Shown here: in pieces, positions 42,391 to 53,373 of the stretch
How positions within the stretch are numbered: the stretch's first letter is position 1
Layout of the letters: each line of letters starts with the position of its first letter
Source of the DNA: BD2-11 clade cluster bacterium bin43
GTDB taxonomy: Bacteria > Gemmatimonadota > Gemmatimonadetes > Longimicrobiales > Gaopeijiaceae
Length of the DNA: 64,000 bases
Reading direction: 5' to 3'
Assembly: GCA_002238605.1 (NCBI GenBank)
Contig: MPMR01000009.1
Location: forward strand, 62,001 to 126,000
Program-made: the position numbers and the translations under genes
The notes under the pieces: model-generated
Told to the model about the DNA's origin: nothing
Databases searched by the model: none
The model's input: only the letters and a program-made list of their open reading frames with translations

Positions 42391-43769
42391 CCCCCGAGGG
42401 CGAGACCGCCGACGTCCCCCGCCGCCTCACCAACGAGGCGGCCGACGACCCCGGCTGGACCGGGGACTCGCGCTTCATCGTCTACCTGAGCGACGACCGC
42501 CTGCGCCGCGTCGACGCCCTCACCGGCGCCGCCGAGGACATCACGCCCACCCTCTCCTGGACGCGGGCGGCGCCTCCCGCATCGGTGCTGGTGCGCGCCG
42601 GCGCCCTCTTCGACGGGCGCTCCGAAACGCTTCGCCGCAACGTGGACATCATCATCGAAAACGGTCTCGTCACCGAGGTGGCCGACCGCGATCCCGCGCG
42701 CACCGCCGACCAGGTCGTGGACGCCTCCGGCCAGGTAGTGATGCCCGGCCTGATCGAGATGCACACCCACGGCGGCCTGGCGGATGGCGAATCCATGGGG
42801 CGCCTCTGGCTCTCCTACGGGGTGACCGCGACCCGCTGCCCCGCCTGCGACGGCTACGAACTCACCGAGGCGAAGGAGGCCGGCGAGTCCGGCCGCCGCA
42901 TCGCGCCACGCACCTTCGGCACCGGCGGCACCATCGACGGCAGCCGCATCTACTACCCCAACGCCCCCGCCCTGGGCGCGAGCGCGCAGGTGGAGCTGCA
43001 GATGGGGCGCGCCGCCGCCCTCGGCCACGACATGATCAAGACCTACGTGCGCCTCTCCGACCCGATGCAGCGCCGGGCCATCGCCGAAGCGCACGCCCTC
43101 GGGATCCCCGTCAGCTCGCACGAGCTCTATCCCGCGGTCGCGTACGGCGGCGACGGCGTGGAGCATGTGCGGGGCACCAGTCGGCGCGGCTACTCCACCA
43201 AGGTCTCCGAGACCAACGGCATCTACGCCGACGCGGTCGATCTGCTGGCGGCCTCCGGCATGACCCTCACGCCCACGGTCGGCATCTACGGTGGCTACGG
43301 CCTGCTCGCCGCCGAAACGCCCGACCTCTTCGACGACCCGCGCGTGGACGCCTTCTTTCCCGCCGCCGCCGCCGGCGCGCGCATCCCCCCCGACCTGGAG
43401 CTGGCGCGCCGCATGGTCGAGCGGATGTCCTCTCTCCCGCGCCGGGTGCACGAGGGCGGAGGCCGGGTCATCATGGGCACCGACTCGCCCATCATCCCCC
43501 GCGGCCTCAGCCTGCACGCGGAGATGGAGATCCTGGTCCGCTACGGCCGCATGCGCCCCGTCGACGTCCTGCGCGCCACCACCTCGGCGTCCGGCGAGGC
43601 GCTCGGGTACGAGGGACTCCTCGGAGTGGTCGCCCCGGGCGCGCTCGCCGATCTGATCGTCCTCGACGAGGATCCCCTGCAGGACATCGCCGCGACCCGC
43701 TCGGTGCGCACGGTCATCCTGGGAGGTGCGGTGTACACGACGGAGGAGCTGCTCCGGCGTCCCGAATAG
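42030..43769 (+). CDS. Amidohydrolase part of the frameshifted propeller protein
   Basis: Downstream portion in the shifted frame; its own start codon is uncertain (first ATG at 42348), so it is given from just after the C12 tract. It opens with low-complexity Ala/Pro/Gly, a short GHGHTHD, then two propeller blades (PAWSPDGRQVAYISDGVLWT). The metal-dependent amidohydrolase domain has IEMHTHGGLADGE (HxH), HDMIKTYVRL (Lys that may be carbamylated), VSSHELYP, GVEHVRGTS and IMGTDSPIIP (Asp). The C-terminal ADLIVLDEDPLQDIAATRSV is typical. Propeller-amidohydrolase fusions of this kind are known as exported proteins of unclear substrate, perhaps cyclic dipeptides or amides. Confidence 0.85.
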   Translation, partial: AGTPRAAGTGPPRAAGGASRPAGAPAPARPAPRGHGHTHDLPAWAGWDPAPGPSAPPLAPGDPATAPSASPTTPLQTADRYLDLPLHGSVGSRANDGPAWSPDGRQVAYISDGVLWTVAMTPEGETADVPRRLTNEAADDPGWTGDSRFIVYLSDDRLRRVDALTGAAEDITPTLSWTRAAPPASVLVRAGALFDGRSETLRRNVDIIIENGLVTEVADRDPARTADQVVDASGQVVMPGLIEMHTHGGLADGESMGRLWLSYGVTATRCPACDGYELTEAKEAGESGRRIAPRTFGTGGTIDGSRIYYPNAPALGASAQVELQMGRAAALGHDMIKTYVRLSDPMQRRAIAEAHALGIPVSSHELYPAVAYGGDGVEHVRGTSRRGYSTKVSETNGIYADAVDLLAASGMTLTPTVGIYGGYGLLAAETPDLFDDPRVDAFFPAAAAGARIPPDLELARRMVERMSSLPRRVHEGGGRVIMGTDSPIIPRGLSLHAEMEILVRYGRMRPVDVLRATTSASGEALGYEGLLGVVAPGALADLIVLDEDPLQDIAATRSVRTVILGGAVYTTEELLRRPE

Positions 43770-43890
43770 CGCTTCCTCGCCGCGGCTCCCCCCCTGACCC
43801 GGGCGAGCTTCTACAGGACGGCGGCCGGTGCCGAGATGGATCCCGTCCTGGAACTGCCCGCTTTCCGGCGTCCCCGGGCTCGCCAAAGGG

Positions 43891-43918
43891 TTGACATCCA
43901 TTTTTCCCGGGATACCTT
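43891..43918 (+). promoter_or_regulatory. Probable sigma-70-type promoter of groES-groEL
   Basis: A perfect -35 hexamer TTGACA at 43891-43896 and a weak -10, TACCTT, at 43913-43918 (16-bp spacer). The CIRCE element begins ten bases later, so the repressor would cover the transcription start. Confidence 0.6.
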
Positions 43919-43927
43919 TTCTGGCTG

Positions 43928-43954
43928 TTAGCACTCCTTGGCGTCGAGTGCTAA
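43928..43954 (+). promoter_or_regulatory. CIRCE element (HrcA operator)
   Basis: TTAGCACTC, nine bases, GAGTGCTAA: an exact match to the CIRCE consensus inverted repeat. It lies 73 bp before groES. In bacteria with this element the repressor HrcA binds it and releases it on heat shock, when GroEL is titrated by unfolded protein. hrcA is not in the window. Confidence 0.97.
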
Positions 43955-44026
43955 CAAGCGCTCGCGCCGGAGATCCGGCTCGTAAGCCAACTGTATTCGG
44001 ACCACCATCCACAGGAGAACCCACGC

Positions 44027-44338
44027 ATGGCAACGAGTGCAGCGAACAGAATCAAGCCGCTCGCCGACCGCGTCGTCGTTCAGGCGGCCGAGGAGACCGA
44101 GCAGACCCGCGGCGGCCTCTACATCCCGGACACGGCCCAGAAGGAGAAGCCCCAGCAGGGCACCGTGCTCGCGGTCGGCCCCGGAAAGCAGTCCGACGAC
44201 GGCACCCGCATCGACCCCGACGTGTCCGTCGGCGACACCGTTCTGTACGGCAAGTACAGCGGCACCGAGGTCACGGTGGACGACGAGGAACTGCTGATCC
44301 TCCGCGAGTCGGACATCCTGGCCATCATCACCGGCTAG
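44027..44338 (+). CDS. groES: Co-chaperonin GroES
   Basis: Seven-fold co-chaperonin lid of the GroEL chamber, 103 aa. Start region [20 protein letters not shown] followed by [20 protein letters not shown] contains the mobile loop that binds GroEL. The C-terminal [20 protein letters not shown] is also typical. An AGGAGA site precedes the ATG. It is the first gene of the CIRCE-controlled groES-groEL operon. Confidence 0.98.
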   Translation: MATSAANRIKPLADRVVVQAAEETEQTRGGLYIPDTAQKEKPQQGTVLAVGPGKQSDDGTRIDPDVSVGDTVLYGKYSGTEVTVDDEELLILRESDILAIITG

Positions 44339-44429
44339 CGGTTCCACCCCCGAGAAACCGAACGGCAACACGACGAGCAGGTGGGCGGCCGGATGCCGCC
44401 CTCGGCTCTAAACAGAGGAGAAAGAAAGC

Positions 44430-46076
<1,647 letters not shown>

Positions 46077-46408
46077 CCCTCGCGGCATGCGACAGTCCTG
46101 ACCTCGCGGGACCGGGCGCCGCCCCGGCCCACGCGGGACACCCTGGAGCCCGGGCGCCGAGTCGTCCGGGCTTCCCTGGCGTTTGTGCTTCTCGCCGTTC
46201 AGCCTTCCGCGGTTCGTGCCTGCTGGCGCCGCATCGTGGTGAGGCCCGCCCTGACGCGTCTGTGGACCCGTTGCACCGAGTGCATGGTAGCAGCGCGGTC
46301 GATCGACACCGTGCTACGCCGTCGCGGCGATGCGCACAATTCGCGCGCCACCGTGTATCTTCCGCGTCGATGCCTCGAACACCTTGAACCCCGCAACCCC
46401 GAAGACCG
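46077..46408. other. Intergenic region between groEL and thrS
   Basis: No gene is seen in these 332 bp. A short GC hairpin, CCGGG/CCCGG, lies around 46111-46126 and may end the groEL transcript, without a T-run. A thrS leader element was looked for but no T-box was recognised. Confidence 0.4.
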
Positions 46409-48331
46409 ATGGCTGACGAATCCATGCAGGTGCGGCTCCCCGACGGAAGCTCCGTCGAGGCGCCGCGCGGAAGCAGCGCCGCCGACATCGCGGCTGGCAT
46501 CGGACCCGGGCTGGCCCGGGCGGCGCTGGCGGCCGTCGCCGACGACGAGGTGGTCGACCTGGCCCGGCCGGTATCGCCGGGCGCCGAAGTGCGCATTCTC
46601 ACCAGCCGGGACGAGGACGCGCTCCCCGTGCTGCGTCACTCGGCCGCGCATGTGCTGGCCACTGCGGTGCGCGAGCTGCACCCGACCGCGGGCATCGGCT
46701 TCGGCCCCCCGATCGAGGACGGCTTCTACTACGACTTCGAGGTCGACAAACCCTTCACCCCCGAAGACCTGGAGGCCTTCGAGGCGCGCATGCGCGACAT
46801 CGTCGCCGCCGACCATCCCTTCGAGCGGCGCCGCATCAGCAAGGAGGAGGGCAGGGAGCTCTTCGCCGACGATCCCCTCAAGCTCGAGCGGCTGGAGGAA
46901 CTCGAGGACGACGAGGTGATCACGGTCTACCGGGACGGCCCTTTCCTGGACCTGTGCCGCGGGCCGCACGTGCCCACCACCGGGAAGGTGAAGCACTTCA
47001 AGCTGCTCTCCACGGCGGGCGCGTACTGGAGGGGCGACGAGAACCGGCAGATGCTCCAGCGCATCTACGGCACCGCCTTTTTCAGCAGGAAGGCGCTGAA
47101 CCAGCACCTGGAGCGGCTCGCGGAGGCGCGCCGGCGCGATCACCGCGTGCTCGGCAAGGAGCTGGACCTGTTCAGCGTCCAGGAGGAAGTGGGGGCCGGG
47201 TTCATCCTCTGGCACCCGAACGGGGGTCTGGTGCGGCACACGGTCGAGGAGTTCCTCAAGAGGACCCTGCTCGAACACGGGTACGACCTGGTGTACAGCC
47301 CGCACGTCGCGCGCGAGCAGCTGTACGAGACGTCGGGGCACCTGGAAGTCTTCAGCGAAGACATGTTTCCCGCGATGGACGACGAGGGGAACCGGTTCCG
47401 CATGAAGCCCATGAACTGTCCGCATCATTTCATGATCTACCGGTCGGGCAGCCGGTCGTACCGGGATCTGCCGCTGCGTTACGCGGAACTCGGCACCTGC
47501 TACCGCTACGAGCGCGCGGGCGCCCTGCATGGAATGCTCCGTGTGCGGGGCTTCACGCAGGATGACGCCCATATCTTCGTGCGCGAGGACCAGATCAGCG
47601 GCGAATACCATCGCATGCTGGATCTGCTGGAGTACCTGCTGGGCGTCTTCGGCTACGAGTTCGAGGTGGCGCTCTCGACGCGTCCCGAGAAGGCGATCGG
47701 CGACCCCGCGGTCTACGACGACGCGGTGGGCACGCTCGCCGCCGTGCTCGAGGAGCGCGGGCAGGACTACGAGGTCGACGAGGGCGGAGGCGCGTTCTAT
47801 GGTCCCAAGGTGGACATCCTGCTCGTGGACGCGCTCGGGCGGAAGTGGCAGGGCCCGACCTTCCAGCTCGACTTTCTGATGCCGCAGCGCTTCGGCCTCG
47901 ACTACGTGGGCAGCGACAACCAGCGCCACAACGTGGTGGTGATCCACCGCACCATGCTGGGGTCGATGGAGCGCTTCATCGGCGGGCTGGTGGAGCATTA
48001 CGCGGGCGCCTTCCCGGTGTGGCTGGCGCCGGAGCAGGTGCGCGTCCTTCCCGTCTCCGAGGTGTGGAGCGAGAGCGCCCGCGAGCTGGTCGATCAGCTG
48101 CGGGCGAAGGGGGTGCGCGCCCGCCTGCACGATCAGGACACCCTCGGGTACCGCATCCGTGACGCGGAGGTGAAGAAGGTGCCCTACATGGGGGTGGTGG
48201 GGAAGCGCGAAGCCGAGGCGGGAACGGTGGCGGTCCGCCGGCGGGGCGCAGGAAAGAAGCAGGTGGTCATGGAACGCGAGGCGTTCGCCGCGCAGGTCGC
48301 CGAAGACATCCGCACGCGAACGCGCTGGTAG
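46409..48331 (+). CDS. thrS: Threonine--tRNA ligase
   Basis: Class II aminoacyl-tRNA synthetase, 640 aa, usual length. Domains in order: TGS domain (residues 1-60), the editing domain with LRHSAAHVLATAV and the later GPPIEDGFYYDF, the catalytic core with RMKPMNCPHHFMIYRSGSRS (zinc Cys), motif 2 CYRYERAGALHGMLRVRGFT, and motif 3 with GSMERFIGGLVEHY, then the anticodon-binding domain with VLPVSEVWSESARELVDQLR. No paralogue is in the window. It stands alone between the groE operon and SusC/SusD pair 2. Confidence 0.98.
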   Translation: MADESMQVRLPDGSSVEAPRGSSAADIAAGIGPGLARAALAAVADDEVVDLARPVSPGAEVRILTSRDEDALPVLRHSAAHVLATAVRELHPTAGIGFGPPIEDGFYYDFEVDKPFTPEDLEAFEARMRDIVAADHPFERRRISKEEGRELFADDPLKLERLEELEDDEVITVYRDGPFLDLCRGPHVPTTGKVKHFKLLSTAGAYWRGDENRQMLQRIYGTAFFSRKALNQHLERLAEARRRDHRVLGKELDLFSVQEEVGAGFILWHPNGGLVRHTVEEFLKRTLLEHGYDLVYSPHVAREQLYETSGHLEVFSEDMFPAMDDEGNRFRMKPMNCPHHFMIYRSGSRSYRDLPLRYAELGTCYRYERAGALHGMLRVRGFTQDDAHIFVREDQISGEYHRMLDLLEYLLGVFGYEFEVALSTRPEKAIGDPAVYDDAVGTLAAVLEERGQDYEVDEGGGAFYGPKVDILLVDALGRKWQGPTFQLDFLMPQRFGLDYVGSDNQRHNVVVIHRTMLGSMERFIGGLVEHYAGAFPVWLAPEQVRVLPVSEVWSESARELVDQLRAKGVRARLHDQDTLGYRIRDAEVKKVPYMGVVGKREAEAGTVAVRRRGAGKKQVVMEREAFAAQVAEDIRTRTRW

Positions 48332-48551
48332 GGCGTTCGCCCATCTTCCGAGCCTGTGGTGGCCGGCTGACGGGCCGGGCACGCTGACAGGCCACGACGG
48401 TCCTCCGAGAGCACATCCGTTCGACCGGCGCGGCCCCGACCGCCAGCACAATCGTGGTCCGGGGTGTCGATTAATGGCCCTATCGATCACCTCCGAGGTG
48501 TTCGAGTCCCCGCCGGAGGTGTCTGTCCCACCTCTGTCCGGAGGACTGCTC

Positions 48552-51530
48552 ATGGGCTCTCGTATCGTTGTATTCCAACCCCCAGGCGCGGCTGTCGCGC
48601 TCCTTGCCCTCCTGTTCGCCCCCGCCGCCGGGGTCGCCGCGCAGGGAACCGGCACGGTCACCGGAACGGTGGTCGACGGCCGCACCCTGCAACGGATGTC
48701 CGTCGTCCAGGTGGACATCCCGACGCTGGAGATCGGGGGGCTGACCCAGGCCAACGGTCAGTTCCTGCTCCTCAACGTTCCGGCCGGCACGCACCAGTTG
48801 CGGGCGACGCGGATCGGGTTCCGCACCGCCACCGTGCAGATCGAGGTGACCGGCGGCCAGACGACCCAGATCGAGGTCAACCTCACGGCCGAAGCCCTCG
48901 CTCTCGACGAGGTGGTGGTCACGGGCACCGCGGGCGGCACCCGGCAGCGCGCGCTCGGCAACGCCATGGCCCGCGTGGAGGCCGCCGACGTGGCGGAAGT
49001 CGCGCCGATCAACACCATGCAGGACCTGCTGCAGGGACGCGAGGCGGGCGTTGGTTTCAAGCGCGTGTCGGGCAACGTCGGCACCGGATCGCCCATCCGC
49101 ATCCGCGGATATACCAGCCTGAACGTCGGCAACAACCCGCTCATCTACGTGGACGGCATCCGGGTCGACAACGAGACCCAGGCCGGGCCGAGCCTGCGCG
49201 ACGGCCGCCAGGTGAGCAAGCTCGACGACATCAACCCCGAGGACATCGAGCGCATCGAGGTCATCAAGGGCCCGTCGGCCGCGACCCTGTACGGCACCGA
49301 GGCCTCCAACGGCGTCATCAACATCATCACCAAGCGCGGCGTCGAAGGCGCGCCCCAGTTCGACCTGACCATCAAGCAGGGCGCCACCTGGCTGCCCAAC
49401 GCGCGGGATCAGGTCAACACGGCCTACGGCAAGGACGCCTCGGGCAACATCATCTCCTTCAACATCTGGGATCAGGAAAGGGACGCCGGCCGCCAGTTCT
49501 TCACCACGGGCCACTCCCAGGGTTATGCGCTCAGCATGAGGGGCGGCACGGAACGGGTGCGCTACTATCTGGCGACCGACTGGGACGACCAGACCGGCAT
49601 CGTCCACTACAACTGGAACAAGGTCTTCAACACGCGCGCGAACGTCTCCGTGGTGCCGCACGAGTCGCTCCAGATCGACATGAGCACGGGCTACGTGAAC
49701 GGCACCACCAGCTTCATGCAGCAGAGGACCTCGTGGGGCGTCTGGGAGCAGGCGCAGTGGTCGACCCCGGAGGGGGTGGACACCCGCCTGAGGGGCTTCC
49801 TGCGCGCCCGCCCGGAGTCCATCGAGGAGGTCGAAGCGACGCGCGACAACTCGCGCTTCATCGGCAGCCTCACCCTCAACCACACCCCCTTCGACTGGCT
49901 GACCCACCGGGCCGTGATCGGGCTGGACCAGGCCCACGAGGAGAACCGCAGGCTCTTCCCGCGCCACCCGACCGGAGCGCAGCACGACTTCGGCGGCCTG
50001 TCCCTGGGCGACGTGGTCGTCGAGCGGCCGTACACCCGCTACATCACCTTCGACTATGCTGCGACCGGAACGGTCAACGTAAGCGACTTCGCTCTGAAGA
50101 CTTCGGTGGGGGCACAGTACTATGCCAAGCAGCTGGAGACCGTGATCAGCACCGGCAAGACCTTTCCGGCCCCTGCAATCACCTCGCTTGCCGGCGCGGC
50201 CAGCACGACCGCGACCGAGGATTTTGTCCAGAACAAGACCATGGGCGCCTACGTTCAGCAGGAGATCGGCTACCAGGACCGCATCTTCGTCACCGGCGCC
50301 ATCCGGGGCGACGACAACTCCGCCTTCGGCGCCGACTTCGACGCCGCCATCTATCCGAAGCTCTCCGGCACCTGGGTACTCAGTGAAGAGGAGTTTTTCG
50401 ATGTCGACTGGGTGACCTCGCTCAGGCTGCGGAGCGCATGGGGCAAGGCAGGCCAGCAGCCCGACGTGTTCGCCGCGGTGCGGCTCTATGAGCCGGCGGT
50501 CGGCCCGGCCTCCCAGGCCGCGGTCACCCCGGACGAAGTGGGCAACCCGGAACTGGGCCCCGAAGTCAGCACGGAGATCGAGGCCGGATTCGACGCCGGT
50601 CTGTTCGACGATCGTCTGCTGGCGCAGATCACCTACTACCAGCAGGACATCCGGGATGCGCTGGTGTCCCTGCCCGTGGCGCCCAGCCGCGGCTTCCCCG
50701 GCTCCCAGTCCGTGAACCTGGGGCACCTGAAGAACTGGGGCTGGGAGGTCAACCTCAACGGGCGCATCCTCGACGGCGACGCCTTCGCCGTGGACCTGGG
50801 CGCGAACCTGTCGCACAACCAGAACCGCGTGGAGGACGTCGGCGACCTGCCACCGACCAACACGCTGCGTGAAGGCTTCCCCTTCCCGGCCATCTTCGAC
50901 GAGCTGGCGGTGGGCGCCCAGATCGACCCCGCCACTGGACGGCTCATCAAGTCGTCGATCATGTGCGACAGCGGCACCGGCACCAACGGCTGGGAGCAGG
51001 GAGGGCCGCCGGCGCCGTGCAACAGCCGCATGGAAGTCTTCTACGGACCTCTGCAGATGCCGTGGGAGATGGGCTACAACATGACCTTCACCTTCTTCAA
51101 CAACCTCAGGCTCTATGCCCTGGTCGAGCACCGGATCGGGGGCTACGCGACATCGACGGACGTCTCCTGCAAACACACCTGTTTCCAGACCTCGCTCGCG
51201 GCCAATGAGCGGACCAATCCGCTCTTCCTGGCGCACGCCGACGAGAACTTCGGGACCGGGGCCATTTACAACGGAGGCTTTGCCCGGCTGCGCGAGATCA
51301 GCGCCAACTACCGGCTGCCCCAGTCGCTGGTGGAACGCTCGGGAGCCACGCGGGCGTCGCTGAGCGTGGGAGCGCGCAACCTGGCGGTGCTCTGGGTGGC
51401 CCAACCGGACATCTGGGGTGAGCCGATCCACGATCCGGAGGCCCGACGCAGCGCGGACACCAACACCGGCTCCAACTCGAACGTGCCGCCCACCGCGTCG
51501 TTCAACCTGACCATGCGGGTCACGTTCTGA
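48552..51530 (+). CDS. SusC/RagA family TonB-dependent outer-membrane receptor (pair 2)
   Basis: Outer-membrane importer, 992 aa. The ATG at 48552 has GGAGG eight bases upstream and gives a signal peptide ending AAGVAAQGT; the frame is open 26 codons further. A carboxypeptidase-regulatory-like domain (GTVTGTVVDGRTLQRMSVVQ) comes first, then LDEVVVTGTAGGTRQRALGN, then the plug with IERIEVIKGPSAATLYGTEA and SNGVINIITKRG. The barrel ends with Phe (LTMRVTF). It is closely related to the receptor at 54996 through these segments. The SusD-like gene starts 20 bp after its stop. The substrate is not known. Confidence 0.95.
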   Translation: MGSRIVVFQPPGAAVALLALLFAPAAGVAAQGTGTVTGTVVDGRTLQRMSVVQVDIPTLEIGGLTQANGQFLLLNVPAGTHQLRATRIGFRTATVQIEVTGGQTTQIEVNLTAEALALDEVVVTGTAGGTRQRALGNAMARVEAADVAEVAPINTMQDLLQGREAGVGFKRVSGNVGTGSPIRIRGYTSLNVGNNPLIYVDGIRVDNETQAGPSLRDGRQVSKLDDINPEDIERIEVIKGPSAATLYGTEASNGVINIITKRGVEGAPQFDLTIKQGATWLPNARDQVNTAYGKDASGNIISFNIWDQERDAGRQFFTTGHSQGYALSMRGGTERVRYYLATDWDDQTGIVHYNWNKVFNTRANVSVVPHESLQIDMSTGYVNGTTSFMQQRTSWGVWEQAQWSTPEGVDTRLRGFLRARPESIEEVEATRDNSRFIGSLTLNHTPFDWLTHRAVIGLDQAHEENRRLFPRHPTGAQHDFGGLSLGDVVVERPYTRYITFDYAATGTVNVSDFALKTSVGAQYYAKQLETVISTGKTFPAPAITSLAGAASTTATEDFVQNKTMGAYVQQEIGYQDRIFVTGAIRGDDNSAFGADFDAAIYPKLSGTWVLSEEEFFDVDWVTSLRLRSAWGKAGQQPDVFAAVRLYEPAVGPASQAAVTPDEVGNPELGPEVSTEIEAGFDAGLFDDRLLAQITYYQQDIRDALVSLPVAPSRGFPGSQSVNLGHLKNWGWEVNLNGRILDGDAFAVDLGANLSHNQNRVEDVGDLPPTNTLREGFPFPAIFDELAVGAQIDPATGRLIKSSIMCDSGTGTNGWEQGGPPAPCNSRMEVFYGPLQMPWEMGYNMTFTFFNNLRLYALVEHRIGGYATSTDVSCKHTCFQTSLAANERTNPLFLAHADENFGTGAIYNGGFARLREISANYRLPQSLVERSGATRASLSVGARNLAVLWVAQPDIWGEPIHDPEARRSADTNTGSNSNVPPTASFNLTMRVTF

Positions 51531-51550
51531 TGGGCAAGGGAGAAAGAGCC

Positions 51551-52888
51551 ATGAAGACAATCAGGAATAGAAAGCGTGTCGCCCGCGGGCGGTTCATGAA
51601 GATTTCAGTGCTGGTTCTGGCGGCAACGGCGGCCGGGGCCTGCGACAGCCTCCTGCAGGTGGAGCTTCCCGGAAACCTCACCGAGGACGGGCTCCTCATC
51701 CCGGACATGGCCAATACCATGGTCGTGTCGGCGATCGCCGACTTCGAATGCTCCTACTCGGACTTTTCCGTGTCCATCGGAGGCCTTGAGGACGCCTACT
51801 GGGAGTCCACCGGCTGGTTCACCCGGGCCTGGTCCGAATACCGTATCACTTCCACCAGCGGCAACTGCGGCCAAAGCAACACCAACGCCGGCTTCGCCAC
51901 CTCCTTCCAGAAGGCCCGCTTCCAGGCGGAGCAGGCCTACAGTTCCATCAGCGGATTCGAGGAATCCGTGGCGGACCAGGAGCGGCTGCTTGCGACTGCG
52001 GCGCTCTACGCCGGGCTCGTCTACACCGTGTTCGGCGAGCACTGGTGCGAGAACACCGTGGACGTGGGGCCGCTCATGACGCCGTCCCAGCTGCTGGCCG
52101 GCGGCGAAGAGTGGCTCGGTACTGCGATCGGCCACATCAGCGGCGACTTCGACATCACCGCGGTGACCTCGAGCGCACGCCAGCTGGCGTACCTGGCCAG
52201 GGCCCGCAACCGGCTTTCGCAGGGGAATCTCGCGGGCGCGGCGGCGGATGCGGCCCAGGTTACCGACCCGAACTTCATCGCCTGGGTCACGCGCGACAAC
52301 TCGGTGCGCAAGCGGTGGAAACAGGTCTACCACATGCTGAACGAGAACAAGTACGGCACCATCACTCCTCCGGTGATGGTGGACGGAGTCGAGGTGGCGC
52401 CCGGATTCCGCAACCTGACCATTGCCGCCGACGGGACTCAGACGGTGGATGACGGCATGCCCGATCCCCGGGTCCCGGTGGAGAACACCGGTCAGGTGGG
52501 CCAGGACGGTGTTACCCCCCACTGGGTCCAGACCAAGTACCGCGACCAGGGGTACGACATTCCGCTCGCCGACTGGGCCGAGGCGCAGTTGATCCTGGCG
52601 GAGGCCGAGTTCCAGGGCGGAGACGCGGCGTCGGCCCTGGGCCGGATCAATGCTTTGCGCGACCGGCACGGCCTGCCCCATGCTTCAACCGTGGACATGG
52701 ATGTCATCGTCGAGGAGCGGCGCCGCGAGATGTTCCTCGAGGGACGCCACCATGCCGACAAGCTGCGCTACGGGCTGTGGTTCCCGCGTGGCCAGAACTT
52801 CAACCACAAGGGAGTGGCCTACGGGCCGACCACGTGCCTGCCGATCGACGAAACCGAGCTCGAGCTGAACCCCAACACGAGCGGATGA
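51551..52888 (+). CDS. SusD/RagB-like lipoprotein (pair 2)
   Basis: Nutrient-binding surface lipoprotein, 445 aa. The ATG at 51551 follows AAGGGAGAAAG with good spacing; an in-frame ATG at 51530 overlaps the SusC stop. The signal ends LAATAAGACDS. The body has the repeated helices of the family (ATAALYAGLVYTVFGEHWCE; RQLAYLARARNRLSQGNLAG) and the diagnostic C-terminal segment VIVEERRREMFLEGRHHADK followed by LRYGLWFPRG. Its stop overlaps the plug-only lipoprotein gene by 4 bp (ATGA), so the three genes form one operon. Confidence 0.93.
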   Translation: MKTIRNRKRVARGRFMKISVLVLAATAAGACDSLLQVELPGNLTEDGLLIPDMANTMVVSAIADFECSYSDFSVSIGGLEDAYWESTGWFTRAWSEYRITSTSGNCGQSNTNAGFATSFQKARFQAEQAYSSISGFEESVADQERLLATAALYAGLVYTVFGEHWCENTVDVGPLMTPSQLLAGGEEWLGTAIGHISGDFDITAVTSSARQLAYLARARNRLSQGNLAGAAADAAQVTDPNFIAWVTRDNSVRKRWKQVYHMLNENKYGTITPPVMVDGVEVAPGFRNLTIAADGTQTVDDGMPDPRVPVENTGQVGQDGVTPHWVQTKYRDQGYDIPLADWAEAQLILAEAEFQGGDAASALGRINALRDRHGLPHASTVDMDVIVEERRREMFLEGRHHADKLRYGLWFPRGQNFNHKGVAYGPTTCLPIDETELELNPNTSG

Positions 52889-53373
52889 CGCCGGCGTTCA
52901 GCGCCGGGCGCCCGTCCGGGGAGGTCCCGAAAGGGATCTCTCCGGGCGGGGGCGGGAGAGGTGTGCCCCGGTGGGCGTTGACCGTGGCGCTTGCAGGCCT
53001 CTTCTGCCTCGGTGCGTGTGGGAGAGGTTCGGGTACCGCGGGAGACGGTCCCGCCCCGGTCCGCGGCACCGGCGACATCACCAGGGAGGAACTCGACCAG
53101 GAGGTCTACACCAGCGCGCACCACGCCATCGAGCGGCTTCGGCGCAGCTGGTTGCGGCGCCGTGGTGCCCGCACCCCGAACAATCCCGATAACCGGCCTT
53201 CGGTCTATGTGGACGGTGTGCGGGTCGGGGCAATCGAGGAGCTGTTCGGCATCAGCGCCGAATACGTCGAGAGGATCTCTCTCCTCTCGCCCACCGACGC
53301 CACCACCCGGTTCGGCACCGGTCACGCATCGGGGGCGATCGTAATCACCACCCGCAGAGGTCCTCCGGACTAG
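52885..53373 (+). CDS. Plug-only (TonB plug-like) lipoprotein, copy A
   Basis: Small lipoprotein, 162 aa, ATG overlapping the SusD stop. The lipobox is LFCLGACGRG after a long basic N-terminus. The mature part has a helix DITREELDQEVYTSAHHAIE followed by RLRRSWLRRR, then SVYVDGVRVGAIEELFGISA, YVERISLLSPTDATTRFGTG and GAIVITTRRG. These last segments match the end of the TonB-receptor plug domain (VYVDG, IERIEVIKG, ATLYGTEASNGVIQIITR), without any barrel. A paralogue is encoded convergently at 53345-53833. Its function is unknown; it may be a periplasmic binder or decoy for a TonB-linked system. The family is not one I can name. Confidence 0.75.
   Translation: MTPAFSAGRPSGEVPKGISPGGGGRGVPRWALTVALAGLFCLGACGRGSGTAGDGPAPVRGTGDITREELDQEVYTSAHHAIERLRRSWLRRRGARTPNNPDNRPSVYVDGVRVGAIEELFGISAEYVERISLLSPTDATTRFGTGHASGAIVITTRRGPPD

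Noticed and set aside
41909-43894. Plus-strand open frame of 661 codons across the amidohydrolase
   Set aside because: It is an out-of-frame shadow of the amidohydrolase, rich in Arg/Pro/Gly; the metal-site motifs are in the other frame.
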